From: Cohnella panacarvi Gsoil 349
GTDB taxonomy: Bacteria > Bacillota > Bacilli > Paenibacillales > Paenibacillaceae
Direction: 5' to 3'
Length of the DNA stretch: 64,000 nucleotides
Assembly (NCBI RefSeq): GCF_000515335.1
Contig: NZ_KI911563.1
Coordinates: forward strand, 3,124,936 to 3,188,935
The first letter of the stretch is position 1. Every line of letters begins with the position of its first letter. The notes under the pieces are model-generated. The model was not told the origin of the DNA. It did not search any database and saw only the letters and a program-made list of their open reading frames with translations. This document shows, piece after piece, positions 1 through 8,208 of this stretch. The position numbers and the translations under genes were made by a program.

Positions 1-657
1 GTGATTACGGACATTAAGATGCCGCTCATGGACGGCTTGACGCTCACGCGCGAGGTCATGAAGCTGAATCCGTCCTGCAAGGTCATTCTCGTGAGCAGTT
101 ATAACGATTTCGAATACGTCCGCGAGGGGCTTAAGCTGGGCGTCGTGGATTATATTCTGAAGCATTCGCTGGAGCCGGAGGAGCTTCTTGCGGCACTGCG
201 CAAATGCAAGGAAAGGCTGGACGAGGAGGAGCATGAACCGTCGGCGTCGACCGCGGAACCTCGCGGACGGGCGCATGGCGAGCCCGAGCTGCACGCCGAG
301 CACAACCCGATCGAAAAGGCGCTCGAGTATATCGGCAAGCATGATTTGAGGACGATCACGCTGCAGGAGGTAGCGGATGCCGTACACGTAAGCAAAAGCT
401 ATTTCTCGGTTCTGTTCAAGAAGACGACCGGACACAACTTCATCGATTACGTGATCGGCTTGCGCCTCGAGAAGGCGAAGGAGCTGCTAGCCGATTCGCA
501 CCTCAAAATTTACGTGATCTCCGAACAAGCAGGCTTCAACGACGTCAAATATTTCAGCAAGCTGTTCAAGAAAAACTGCGGCCTATCGCCTATCGATTAC
601 CGGATGCGCTACGGGCACGGCCGATTCGACTCCGAAAGGGGAAAGCCGGGGCTATGA
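1..657 (+). CDS. YesN-type response regulator, AraC family (5' end missing)
   Basis: Cytoplasmic response regulator of a two-component system that senses extracellular carbohydrate, by family. Only the C-terminal 218 residues lie in the window. The receiver domain is entered at its phospho-acceptor loop (ITDIKMPLMDG, Asp4 here), so about 50 residues are missing upstream and the GTG at base 1 is probably internal. The conserved receiver strands with VSSYNDFEYV and DYILKHSLEPEEL follow. After a charged linker (residues about 75-105) comes a double helix-turn-helix AraC domain (about 105-207) with the signature GLSPIDYRMRYG. Its stop overlaps the start of the solute-binding lipoprotein gene by 4 bases (ATGA), so the two are co-translated. 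The partner YesM-type kinase is expected just upstream, outside the window. Confidence 0.9.
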   Translation: MITDIKMPLMDGLTLTREVMKLNPSCKVILVSSYNDFEYVREGLKLGVVDYILKHSLEPEELLAALRKCKERLDEEEHEPSASTAEPRGRAHGEPELHAEHNPIEKALEYIGKHDLRTITLQEVADAVHVSKSYFSVLFKKTTGHNFIDYVIGLRLEKAKELLADSHLKIYVISEQAGFNDVKYFSKLFKKNCGLSPIDYRMRYGHGRFDSERGKPGL

Positions 658-1934
658 GACGGAGGTTAGTTGCTGTCGCCCTATGCTCGTTGTTGCTGCT
701 TACGGGGTGCTTGCAATCGGGGATCATCGAGGATCATAAAGACGTGCGCCAACTGGACGACGAGCCGGTGAAGACGGTCGTCGTCTGGCATACGTACAGC
801 GACGAGGAGACGAGGGTGTTCGAGGAGCGGGTTATTCCCGCCTTCCGGAAGGAGCATCCGGAAATCCGCATTCAGTCGGTCAGGCAGGCGTCCAATCAAG
901 AGTATCTAGGCGCGCTAATGACCCGTGCGGCTGCCGACAAGACGCCGGATGTGATCCGGCTGGATTACGCTTGGGTGCCGAGATTCGCGAGCAGGGGCTT
1001 ACTGCTGCCGCTCGACCAGTTCCCGGACTACGAGACGGTAGCTAAGCCGCTTCGCGAGCACATGCTCGAATCGAACAGGGTCGGCGACCGCTTGTTCGGC
1101 CTGCCGCTCAACATAACGACGAAGGCGGCGATCTTCAACCGTCGTCTGCTTAGCGAGTCGGGACGCGAGGCGGCGCCGGGATCGCTCATGGAAGTCGTGG
1201 AGCTTGCCCACGAACGCCACTACGTCATCGGGATGTCGGGCCTCGACATGTGGGGAAGCCTGCCGTATTTCTTCGGACTGGGCGGCAAGCTTTCGGACGA
1301 ACGGTTCACGATGACGAACGGGTATTTGAATAGCGAGGCTAGCATTTATGCGGTAGAGACGCTGTTGAAGCTGTTCCAAGAAGGGATGCTCAATCCGCAT
1401 ATACTAGACGGTAAAGGCGATTTATGGAAGGACGTGCATACGGACAGCCGCGTGCTGATGATCGACGAAGGACCTTGGTATTACAGCATTTTACTGAATT
1501 CCGCGAACCGTAGCGCCAACGTGCTGCAGACGACTCTCCCTGCCCCTTTTCCCTCGTTAGGAATGTACGGGTCGGTGATCGGCGGCGAAAGCCTCGTCCT
1601 GACGAAGGGGACGAAGGTGAAGGAAGAAGCATGGACTTTCATTCGTTGGATGATGAGCAGGGAGACGCAGGCTACGATGTTCAAGGCCGGGCTCATTCCG
1701 ACGAACACGGAAGCGCTTCGGGCGCAGGACGGGGCGAGCGCGGACAACCCGTATATCGCGCCGTATCTCGAAGGGATCGACAAGGCGTTCTATCGACCGG
1801 CGATTCCGCAATGGAACGAGATCGAGCAGCTGTACAAGGATGCGCTGGAGCGTATATTCGTCGAGGGCGAGGACGTGAGAACCGCTTTGAACGAAGCATC
1901 CTTAGCTATCGATGCGCGGCTCGCCGGCGATTGA
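654..1934 (+). CDS. Extracellular sugar-binding lipoprotein (ABC family 1)
   Basis: Predicted membrane-anchored solute-binding protein that captures a sugar or oligosaccharide, 426 residues. The N-terminus is a lipoprotein signal (basic start, leucine-rich core, lipobox LLTGC with Cys at about residue 19). The mature part has family 1 features: a VVWHTYSDEETRVFEE first strand, TPDVIRLDYAWVPRFASRGLLLPLDQ, and a C-terminal half with GGESLVLTKGTKVKEEAWTFIRWM. No permease or ATPase genes follow, so it may be an accessory sensor for the upstream two-component system or use permeases encoded elsewhere. Its last 33 bases overlap the 3' end of the convergent AraC gene. The ligand cannot be read from the sequence. 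Confidence 0.9.
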   Translation: MRRRLVAVALCSLLLLTGCLQSGIIEDHKDVRQLDDEPVKTVVVWHTYSDEETRVFEERVIPAFRKEHPEIRIQSVRQASNQEYLGALMTRAAADKTPDVIRLDYAWVPRFASRGLLLPLDQFPDYETVAKPLREHMLESNRVGDRLFGLPLNITTKAAIFNRRLLSESGREAAPGSLMEVVELAHERHYVIGMSGLDMWGSLPYFFGLGGKLSDERFTMTNGYLNSEASIYAVETLLKLFQEGMLNPHILDGKGDLWKDVHTDSRVLMIDEGPWYYSILLNSANRSANVLQTTLPAPFPSLGMYGSVIGGESLVLTKGTKVKEEAWTFIRWMMSRETQATMFKAGLIPTNTEALRAQDGASADNPYIAPYLEGIDKAFYRPAIPQWNEIEQLYKDALERIFVEGEDVRTALNEASLAIDARLAGD

Positions 1935-2804
1935 ACGCTGGTACTGGAGCGGGGACAGACCGACGTGCTTTTTGAACACTTTGCTGAAGTAGTAAGGGTC
2001 GTTCAAGCCGGTCGAATAGCCGATTTCGCCTATGCTTAGATCAGTGGCCTGAATCAACTCTTTGGCGTGGTCGATTCGGACTTTGTTCGCGTATTGGACG
2101 ATCGGATAACCGGTGCTTTGCTTGAAAATGCGGTTTAAATAGTCGAAGTTTCCGCCAATCGCTTCTTCAATCTGTCGGCTCGTGATTCGGTCGACGTAAT
2201 GGTGGTGAATGTAATCTAACAGCGCATGCACCTTCAGAAGCGACTTGGAGCTTCGGCCGTCGGCTTTCTGAAGCTCGGATAGAAGATTCTCGCGGGAGAA
2301 CTCGATCAGCAGCTGGGAGAATCTGAGCGCGGTAAGATTACGGTTGTACTGCTTGCGATAATACAGCTCGCGCAGCTCGTCCATGCCTCGGAACGCTTGA
2401 AGCAGGGCGGGCTTATTCGTCATCGTGAAATGCTTGCCGAGATAGCAGATGTTCGAATCGTCGTCGGAGCCGGACTGCTCCTCCTCGAGAAGAACCCGTC
2501 TGGCGAGCGATTTCGTATCGGCAATCGGGCGAGACTCGATGTCGGCATGGCTGAAGTGCACGTAGTAATAGTCGCACGCATGCCTCTCGATGCCCTCGTG
2601 ATCTAGGTTCGGCTCCAATACGAAGACGTCGCCTCTTCGCAGGATGTACGGTTTTCCGTTCTCCCGCATGTGCAACTCGCCGCTTCTGATGAAATATAGA
2701 AGATATTCGTCGGTGTTGCGCTTGAAATGAATCCAAGGCGTCTTGTAAGAGACGAACCCGGCCAAGCGGATTTTAGGCAGAATATCCATGTTCACGGCTA
2801 GCAT
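1902..2804 (-). CDS. AraC family transcriptional regulator with cupin sensor
   Basis: One-component regulator of 300 residues. The N-terminal cupin-like sugar-sensing half has YLLYFIRSGELHMRENGK and LRRGDVFVLEPNLDHEG (about residues 30-80). The C-terminal AraC double helix-turn-helix (about 195-293) has YSTGLNDPYYFSKVFKKHVGLSPLQY. The ATG has GGGGAGG about 10 bases upstream. The gene is divergent from the ThuA / oxidoreductase / GH13 operon, with about 120 bp between starts, so it most likely controls that operon; this is inference from position. Its 3' end overlaps the convergent lipoprotein gene by 33 bases. Confidence 0.9.
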   Translation of the reverse strand: MLAVNMDILPKIRLAGFVSYKTPWIHFKRNTDEYLLYFIRSGELHMRENGKPYILRRGDVFVLEPNLDHEGIERHACDYYYVHFSHADIESRPIADTKSLARRVLLEEEQSGSDDDSNICYLGKHFTMTNKPALLQAFRGMDELRELYYRKQYNRNLTALRFSQLLIEFSRENLLSELQKADGRSSKSLLKVHALLDYIHHHYVDRITSRQIEEAIGGNFDYLNRIFKQSTGYPIVQYANKVRIDHAKELIQATDLSIGEIGYSTGLNDPYYFSKVFKKHVGLSPLQYQRSIAGEPRIDS

Positions 2805-2928
2805 ATCAGAGCGCCTCCCCGTTCAATAAAAGTCGCTATCGTACAAAAGACGTCTCTATCATCCATTTATGGTCATTGTATCACGTCCTATACTGGGGAA
2901 GAAGCCAAACCTAAGGAGGACGATCGAA

Positions 2929-3672
2929 TTGGCACCTATTAAAGTTACCGTATGGAACGAATACCGGCATGAACGGCAGAACGAGCAAGTCGCGACTATC
3001 TATCCCGAAGGGATTCATCAAGCGATTGCAGGCCATCTCATAAAGAACGAAAGCTTCGAAGTGACAACGGCGGTATTGGACGATCCGGACCACGGATTGA
3101 CGGACGACGTATTGAATGCGACGGACGTGCTCATCTGGTGGGGGCACATGGCCCACGACGAGGTGCGGGACGATATCGTGGTCAAGGTGCGCGATCGCGT
3201 GCTGGACGGAATGGGGCTGATCGTGCTTCACTCCGGCCACGGCTCGAAAATATTCCAAAGCCTGCTAGGCACGAAGACGGGCGCTTTGAAATGGCGGGAC
3301 GACGGCGAGAAGGAGCGCATATGGGTCGTCGAGCACGGCCATCCGATCGCGGACGGACTCGGAGAATACATCGAAATCGCGCAGGAAGAAATGTACGGGG
3401 AGCGATTCGAAATCCCGGCGCCGGACGAGCTTGTCTTCGTATCTTGGTTCGAGGGGGGCGAGATCTTCCGCAGCGGCTGCTGTTACCGGCGGGGCAAAGG
3501 GAAGTTGTTCTACTTCCGACCGGGGCATGAGACGTTCCCGACGTACTATCATCCGGACGTTCTTCGCGTGATCTCCAACGGGGTACAATGGGCGGCGCCT
3601 GCGCAAGGCGCCGAGGTTAGCTACGGCAGAGTGGAGCCGCTGGAGAAGATCGCGAAAGGGGCTGGAGCATAA
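2929..3672 (+). CDS. ThuA domain protein (trehalose utilization family)
   Basis: 247-residue member of the ThuA family (class I glutamine amidotransferase-like fold), linked in Rhizobium to trehalose and related disaccharide use; the reaction is unknown. Family features are the N-terminal [27 protein letters not shown] and [14 protein letters not shown], a central Trp/Arg-rich core, and C-terminal [26 protein letters not shown] without the first-to-last break. I take the TTG at 2929 as the start because AAGGAGG lies 9 bases before it; an in-frame ATG at 2869 has no ribosome-binding site. It is the first gene of a three-gene operon; its stop overlaps the next ATG by one base. Confidence 0.9.
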   Translation: MAPIKVTVWNEYRHERQNEQVATIYPEGIHQAIAGHLIKNESFEVTTAVLDDPDHGLTDDVLNATDVLIWWGHMAHDEVRDDIVVKVRDRVLDGMGLIVLHSGHGSKIFQSLLGTKTGALKWRDDGEKERIWVVEHGHPIADGLGEYIEIAQEEMYGERFEIPAPDELVFVSWFEGGEIFRSGCCYRRGKGKLFYFRPGHETFPTYYHPDVLRVISNGVQWAAPAQGAEVSYGRVEPLEKIAKGAGA

Positions 3673-4754
3673 TGGCGCAAACGCAACCTTACCGGATCGG
3701 GCTGATCGGTCTCGGCGACATGGCGGGGGCTCATATCGATGGGTTTAGGAATCATGCGCCGCATTTGAAGATTACGGCGATTTGCGACGTGCGGGGGGCC
3801 GCGCTGGCGAAGACGGGAGATCAGCTAGGCATCCCGCAGGGCCAACGATACGCGGATTTCCGCGGATTGATCGCCGACGAAGAGGTCGACGCGGTCGTCT
3901 CCATTACGCCGAACGTCCTGCACGCGGAAATCATGGCGCTGTGCTTGGCAACCGGCAAGCCGTTCCTGTCGGAAAAACCGTTCACGATGACGCTGGAAGA
4001 GGCCGACGCGTTGCTTCGGGTTTACGAGGGTCGTCCCGTTCCGGCGATGATCGGCTTTAGCTACCGGTACACGCCGGCGTTCCGGTTCGTCAGGCAACTG
4101 CTGAAGGATGGCAAAATCGGCGTCGTTCGGCACTTCTCCGTGCAATATTTGCAGGAGTGGGGAGCGGCGTCGTTCGATACGCCTTTCTTGTGGCGCTTCG
4201 ATAAGAACGTGACCGGCACCGGAACATTAGGCGATCTAGGCGCGCATATGATTGATTTGGCCCATTATCTGATCGGGTCGTTCGAGGAGCTTTCCGCCCA
4301 TCTGCAGACGATTGTCGCGGAGCGGAGAAGCCTGCAGTCCGGAGAACCGGTTCCCGTGGAGGTCGACGATCTCGCGTGCTTCCATGCGGTCATGAAGAGC
4401 GGGGCCGTTGGCGTGTTTCAGACGACGCGCAACGCGATCGGCTCCGGCAACCAGCTGGACATCGCGATTTACGGGGATTCCGGCACGCTCCGCGCGAGCA
4501 CGGAGGACCCGGACCATGTCGTATGGATTCATCGCGACGCGGAGACCGGCGGCAAAGCGGAGAAGCGGTTGGAAGTGCCGCACGGCGTCAGACTATCGCA
4601 ATGGGAGGATTTCGCCCGGTTGTTGGCAGGCTCGCCGAGTGATGGATTGCCGGGATTTATGGCAGGCTATGAAAGCCAGCAAGTGTTGGAAGCGATCGTA
4701 CGCGCCCATGAGGAGAAGCGTACGGTTGCCGTTGGAGAAGAAGGGAGCAAGTAA
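3672..4754 (+). CDS. Gfo/Idh/MocA family oxidoreductase
   Basis: 360-residue NAD(P)-dependent sugar or polyol dehydrogenase. The N-terminal Rossmann fold has GLIGLGDMAGAHIDGF and ITAICDVRG. The family EKP motif is in LSEKPFTMTLEEAD, at about residues 100-106. The C-terminal alpha/beta domain includes GTLGDLGAHMIDLAHYLIG, with Asp and His of the usual catalytic region. In an operon with ThuA and an alpha-glucosidase it probably oxidises a sugar released from an oligosaccharide, possibly to a keto-sugar, but the substrate is unknown. Confidence 0.92.
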   Translation: MAQTQPYRIGLIGLGDMAGAHIDGFRNHAPHLKITAICDVRGAALAKTGDQLGIPQGQRYADFRGLIADEEVDAVVSITPNVLHAEIMALCLATGKPFLSEKPFTMTLEEADALLRVYEGRPVPAMIGFSYRYTPAFRFVRQLLKDGKIGVVRHFSVQYLQEWGAASFDTPFLWRFDKNVTGTGTLGDLGAHMIDLAHYLIGSFEELSAHLQTIVAERRSLQSGEPVPVEVDDLACFHAVMKSGAVGVFQTTRNAIGSGNQLDIAIYGDSGTLRASTEDPDHVVWIHRDAETGGKAEKRLEVPHGVRLSQWEDFARLLAGSPSDGLPGFMAGYESQQVLEAIVRAHEEKRTVAVGEEGSK

Positions 4755-4758
4755 AGCG

Positions 4759-6447
4759 ATGCATACAGGAGCGTTCTGGCAGGAAGAAGTCGTCTATCAA
4801 ATTTATCCGCGCAGCTTCAAAGATAGCAACGGCGATGGCATCGGCGATATTCCGGGCATCATCAGCAAGTTGGATTATTTGAAGGAGCTCGGGGTCGGAA
4901 TCGTCTGGCTGAGCCCGGTCTACAAGTCGCCGAACGACGATATGGGCTACGACATCAGCGATTATGAGGCAATCATGGACGAGTTCGGCACGATGGGCGA
5001 TTGGGAGGCGCTGCTGGAGGGCCTTCATGCGCGAGGCATTAAGCTGATCATGGACCTCGTGGTCAATCACTCTTCCGACGAGCATCGTTGGTTTGAGGAG
5101 TCGCGGAAATCTAAGGACAACCCGTACCGGGACTATTATTTCTGGAGACCGGGCAAGGCGCCGGGCGTCGAGCCGAATAACTGGGTATCGGTTTTCAGCG
5201 GTTCCGCGTGGCAATACGACGAGACGACGGACGAATATTTTTTGCACCTGTTCTCGAAAAAACAACCGGATCTGAATTGGGAAAATCCGAAGCTGCGCGC
5301 GGATGTGTACAAGATGATGAAGTTCTGGCTGGACAAAGGCATCGACGGGTTCCGGATGGACGTCATCAACTTTATTTCCAAGGCGGACGGCTTGCCGGAC
5401 GCAGCGAGCGGAGGCAGATACGAATGGGGCGGGGAGTTCTTCATGTGCGGTCCGCGCATCCACGAGTATCTCCGGGAGATGAACGAGCAGGCGCTGTCCG
5501 GCTACGACGCCATGACCGTCGGCGAGATGCCGGGCGTAACGCCTGAGCAAGCCGTTCAGTTCACGAATCCGGACAATAAGGAAGTCAACATGGTGTTCCA
5601 ATTCGAGACGATGGACATCGACTCCGGCGAAGGCGGCAAGTGGAACGTGAAGCCGTGGCGGCTCGCCGATCTGAAGGCGGTCACGAACAAATGGCAGTAC
5701 GGGCTAAACGGCAAGGGCTGGAACAGCCTTTACTTGAACAACCACGACCAGCCGCGCATCGTATCGCGATTCGGCAACGACTCCGCCGAATATCGCAAGC
5801 TGTCGGCTAAGCTTCTTGCTACGTTCAACCATACGCTACAAGGGACGCCGTATATTTATCAAGGCGAAGAGATCGGCATGACGAACGTCAAGTTCGCCTC
5901 GATCGACGACTACAAGGACGTGGAGACGCTGAACTACTACCGGGAGGCGGTTCACGAACGCGGCGAGCCAGCTGAACGCGTGATGGCGTCCATCTACGCC
6001 AAAGGCCGCGACAACGCCCGCACGCCGATCCAATGGGACGACAGCGAGCAGGCCGGGTTCACGACCGGAACGCCTTGGCTAGCCGTGAATCCGAACTACC
6101 TTGACATTAACGTCGCGGAGTCGCTGCGTGATCCGGACTCGATCTTTCGTTACTACCAGAGGCTAATCCGGCTACGCAAGCAGCACCCGATCCTGATCTA
6201 CGGCGATTACGAGATCGTGGCGGAAGACCACGAGCAAATCTATGCTTATACGAGGACATGGCAAGGGGAGACGTGGCTCGTGTTGCTTAATTTCTCGGCG
6301 GACGAGGCCAGGTTCGAACTTCCGGAGGCGCTGCAAGCGTGCAGTGAAGGGGAGTTAACGCTGTCCAACTACGCCGATGCGCACGGCGGACCCCTAAAGG
6401 GGCTTACGCTTAGAGCTTACGAAGCGCGGGTTTATAAGCTACAATAG
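4759..6447 (+). CDS. GH13 alpha-glucosidase (oligo-1,6-glucosidase-like)
   Basis: 562-residue cytoplasmic glycoside hydrolase of family 13 that cleaves terminal alpha-glucosidic bonds of isomalto-, malto- or trehalose-type substrates. The catalytic residues are visible: nucleophile Asp201 in GFRMDVINFI, acid/base Glu256 in VGEMPG and stabiliser Asp330 in NNHDQPR. Their spacing matches the Bacillus MalL type. DLVVNHSSDEHRWF is the conserved region after strand 3. The start ATG at 4759 lies in-frame within a longer open frame reaching back into the oxidoreductase; AAGGGAG upstream and homology of the first residues (QEEVVYQIYPRSF) support 4759. Last gene of the operon, closed by a hairpin terminator. 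Confidence 0.93.
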   Translation: MHTGAFWQEEVVYQIYPRSFKDSNGDGIGDIPGIISKLDYLKELGVGIVWLSPVYKSPNDDMGYDISDYEAIMDEFGTMGDWEALLEGLHARGIKLIMDLVVNHSSDEHRWFEESRKSKDNPYRDYYFWRPGKAPGVEPNNWVSVFSGSAWQYDETTDEYFLHLFSKKQPDLNWENPKLRADVYKMMKFWLDKGIDGFRMDVINFISKADGLPDAASGGRYEWGGEFFMCGPRIHEYLREMNEQALSGYDAMTVGEMPGVTPEQAVQFTNPDNKEVNMVFQFETMDIDSGEGGKWNVKPWRLADLKAVTNKWQYGLNGKGWNSLYLNNHDQPRIVSRFGNDSAEYRKLSAKLLATFNHTLQGTPYIYQGEEIGMTNVKFASIDDYKDVETLNYYREAVHERGEPAERVMASIYAKGRDNARTPIQWDDSEQAGFTTGTPWLAVNPNYLDINVAESLRDPDSIFRYYQRLIRLRKQHPILIYGDYEIVAEDHEQIYAYTRTWQGETWLVLLNFSADEARFELPEALQACSEGELTLSNYADAHGGPLKGLTLRAYEARVYKLQ

Positions 6448-6457
6448 TTCTATGCAG

Positions 6458-6499
6458 AAGGCACCTTGTCACCTGGCTTAAGGGTAACAAGGTGCCTTT
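6458..6499 (+). terminator. Hairpin terminator after the GH13 gene
   Basis: A 16-bp stem with one mismatch (AAGGCACCTTGTCACC at 6458-6473 against 6483-6498) and a 9-base loop, ending in only three Ts. It closes the ThuA/oxidoreductase/GH13 operon. An in-frame GTG at 6492 for the next gene lies inside the stem and is not a credible start. Confidence 0.75.
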
Positions 6500-6524
6500 G
6501 CGACGATTGGAGGTTATGCGCAGG

Positions 6525-7460
6525 ATGAGAGCTTTGTTATTCCTAATGTGGATTGGAGCGTTAAGCGTTATGCCCCTAAGCGGATGCAACTCCAGCGACG
6601 ACTCGAAGGAGACGATCCGTCCCGCCGCGACCGCGGATTCGCCGAACGCTTCGGCCTCGCCCGTCAGCCCGTCTTCGCCATCTCGGATCGAGCAAGTCAG
6701 GTTTCACAGCAAGGCGCTTGACGCGGAAAAGACGATGTCCGTCTATCTTCCGCCGTCATACAATCCCGATGCGAAATATCCCGTGCTCTATATGTTTTAC
6801 GGCTACGGAGGGACGCATGACGCCTTTTTCTCCCATCTGAAGCTAAACGGGGTCGCCGACAAGCTCATTCGGGAAGGTCGGATCGACCCGCTTATCATCG
6901 TCTCTCCGGATTACGGCAACAGCTTTGCCGTGAATACGAAGAAGGGAGAAGGGCGGGAACCGGGCGGCGTGAGCATCGGACCGTACGAGGACTACCTCAT
7001 TCAAGATTTGATCCCTTACGTGGATAGCAACTATAGCACGCAAGCGAACAAGGAGGGCCGCTACGTCGGGGGCATCTCCATGGGCGGATTCGCCTCGCTG
7101 CACCTCGGCTTCAAGCATCCCGACCTATTCAGCCGGATCGGCGCCCACAGCGCCGCGCTCTGGACCTACGCCTCTAATGACCAATACACAAGCCAGCGGG
7201 ATTGGCTTTATCCGAACGAGACGTTGCGGGAGATGAGGGACCCTTTCAAGCTAGCCGACGCCGAGAAGCTATCGGGAGTCGAAATTTATTTGGATGCCGG
7301 CAATCAGGATCTGCTGAGAGAACAAGACAAAAGCTTATACGAGCTGCTCCGATCGATAGATGCGGACGTGCAATGGGCACACGGTCCGGGCGGGCATGAC
7401 GCTTCCTATTGGAGCAAGCAGCTCAAAGCTTACTTGCTCTTCTATGCGGGGAAGAGGTAG
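6525..7460 (+). CDS. Lipoprotein esterase, alpha/beta hydrolase (esterase D type)
   Basis: 311-residue surface lipoprotein. The signal peptide ends in lipobox LSGC, followed by a Ser/Pro/Ala-rich tether (about residues 25-60). The hydrolase domain (PF00756-type) has YPVLYMFYGYGGTHDAF for the oxyanion region and the nucleophile elbow GGISMGG. GGHDASYWS near the C-terminus supplies the likely catalytic His. I choose the ATG at 6525, 11 bases after TGGAGG, giving a compact signal peptide. Family members cleave feruloyl, acetyl or siderophore esters. Beside a sugar operon, a role in removing side groups from plant polysaccharides is plausible but not shown. Confidence 0.85.
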   Translation: MRALLFLMWIGALSVMPLSGCNSSDDSKETIRPAATADSPNASASPVSPSSPSRIEQVRFHSKALDAEKTMSVYLPPSYNPDAKYPVLYMFYGYGGTHDAFFSHLKLNGVADKLIREGRIDPLIIVSPDYGNSFAVNTKKGEGREPGGVSIGPYEDYLIQDLIPYVDSNYSTQANKEGRYVGGISMGGFASLHLGFKHPDLFSRIGAHSAALWTYASNDQYTSQRDWLYPNETLREMRDPFKLADAEKLSGVEIYLDAGNQDLLREQDKSLYELLRSIDADVQWAHGPGGHDASYWSKQLKAYLLFYAGKR

Positions 7461-7466
7461 CGCCTC

Positions 7467-8087
7467 CTATATCGTATCCGGCAGGCGATTCCGATACATC
7501 TCCAGCACGTCCGTCGAGCCCTTAAGCGCGGCGATCGTCTTCGGATTCGGGTTCGCGTATACGCCCGGGTAATCGATCTCGTCGTAATGGGCGCGGATCG
7601 GGAACGCCAGTTGCTCTCCCTCAAGCGCGAACCGAGCATCGATCCCGTCCTTGTTGCCGCGTGCATCGATCCGAATCCACTTGCCCAGCCTGCCGATGTA
7701 CGCGGCGTTTAATGCATGAATACAGTGTCCCGTATCCGGCGTATCCCCAAGAGTCAGCCGCTGATAGCAGAATCCCGCAGGGACGCCTTGGCTTCTTAGG
7801 ATCGCGGCGAGCAGGTTGGACTTGGCGTAGCAGATGCCGTGCCGATAACGCAGCACGTCGGACGCCCTGCAAGTGACGCGCGAGGCCTGGATGTCCCAGG
7901 AATGGGAGATCTCGTCGCGAACGTACTCATAAGCTGCTTGCACGAATAGTAGCTCGTCGCCTTTCGCAATGCCGTACAACGTTGCGGCAAGCTCCCGAAT
8001 CGAAGGATCGGAATAGTCCAGCTCCTCCGCCTCCGCGAGGTAATCTCCCGGATTGCCGGACTCGATCACGAGTTCCACATCGAACAC
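7467..8087 (-). CDS. Transglutaminase-like cysteine protease-fold protein
   Basis: 206-residue cytoplasmic protein with the transglutaminase core triad: Cys in RHGICYAKSNLLAAILRS, His in GHCIHALNA and Asp in WIRIDARGN. Such stand-alone bacterial members are usually proteases or amidases of unknown substrate. The GTG at 8087 sits one base after AAGGAG; an in-frame GTG at 8078 has 10-base spacing and may be the true start. A 12-bp-arm palindrome lies just upstream (8102-8129) and may be its operator. Confidence 0.85.
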   Translation of the reverse strand: MFDVELVIESGNPGDYLAEAEELDYSDPSIRELAATLYGIAKGDELLFVQAAYEYVRDEISHSWDIQASRVTCRASDVLRYRHGICYAKSNLLAAILRSQGVPAGFCYQRLTLGDTPDTGHCIHALNAAYIGRLGKWIRIDARGNKDGIDARFALEGEQLAFPIRAHYDEIDYPGVYANPNPKTIAALKGSTDVLEMYRNRLPDTI

Positions 8088-8101
8088 GCTCCTTGGACTG
8101 A

Positions 8102-8129
8102 ATTATTATTCATAATAATGAATAATAAT
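8102..8129. promoter_or_regulatory. AT-rich palindrome, candidate operator
   Basis: Perfect inverted repeat ATTATTATTCAT / ATGAATAATAAT with a 4-base centre, immediately upstream of the transglutaminase-like gene. It resembles the palindrome at 26269-26300 in composition and in the ATTATTAT arms. The binding protein is unknown. Confidence 0.5.
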
Positions 8130-8156
8130 GTATAACACAAAGGGGCAAAAGTAAAT

Positions 8157-8194
8157 GAAAAGCGCGCAACCTGCGATGTGCAGAATTGCGCGCT
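8157..8194 (-). terminator. Terminator of the permease fusion gene
   Basis: On the minus strand, a 9-bp perfect stem (AGCGCGCAA at 8161-8169 with its complement at 8186-8194) followed by four Ts. It closes the gene ending at 8209. Confidence 0.75.
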
Positions 8195-8208
8195 GCGCTT
8201 ATTCCTAT

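Noticed and set aside
4408-4758. N-terminal extension of the GH13 gene
   Set aside because: The open frame runs back into the oxidoreductase gene in another frame; GH13 homology starts at the ATG at 4759.
6492-6524. GTG or ATG starts for the lipoprotein esterase upstream of 6525
   Set aside because: The GTG lies in a terminator stem and the ATG at 6516 is only two bases after TGGAGG.
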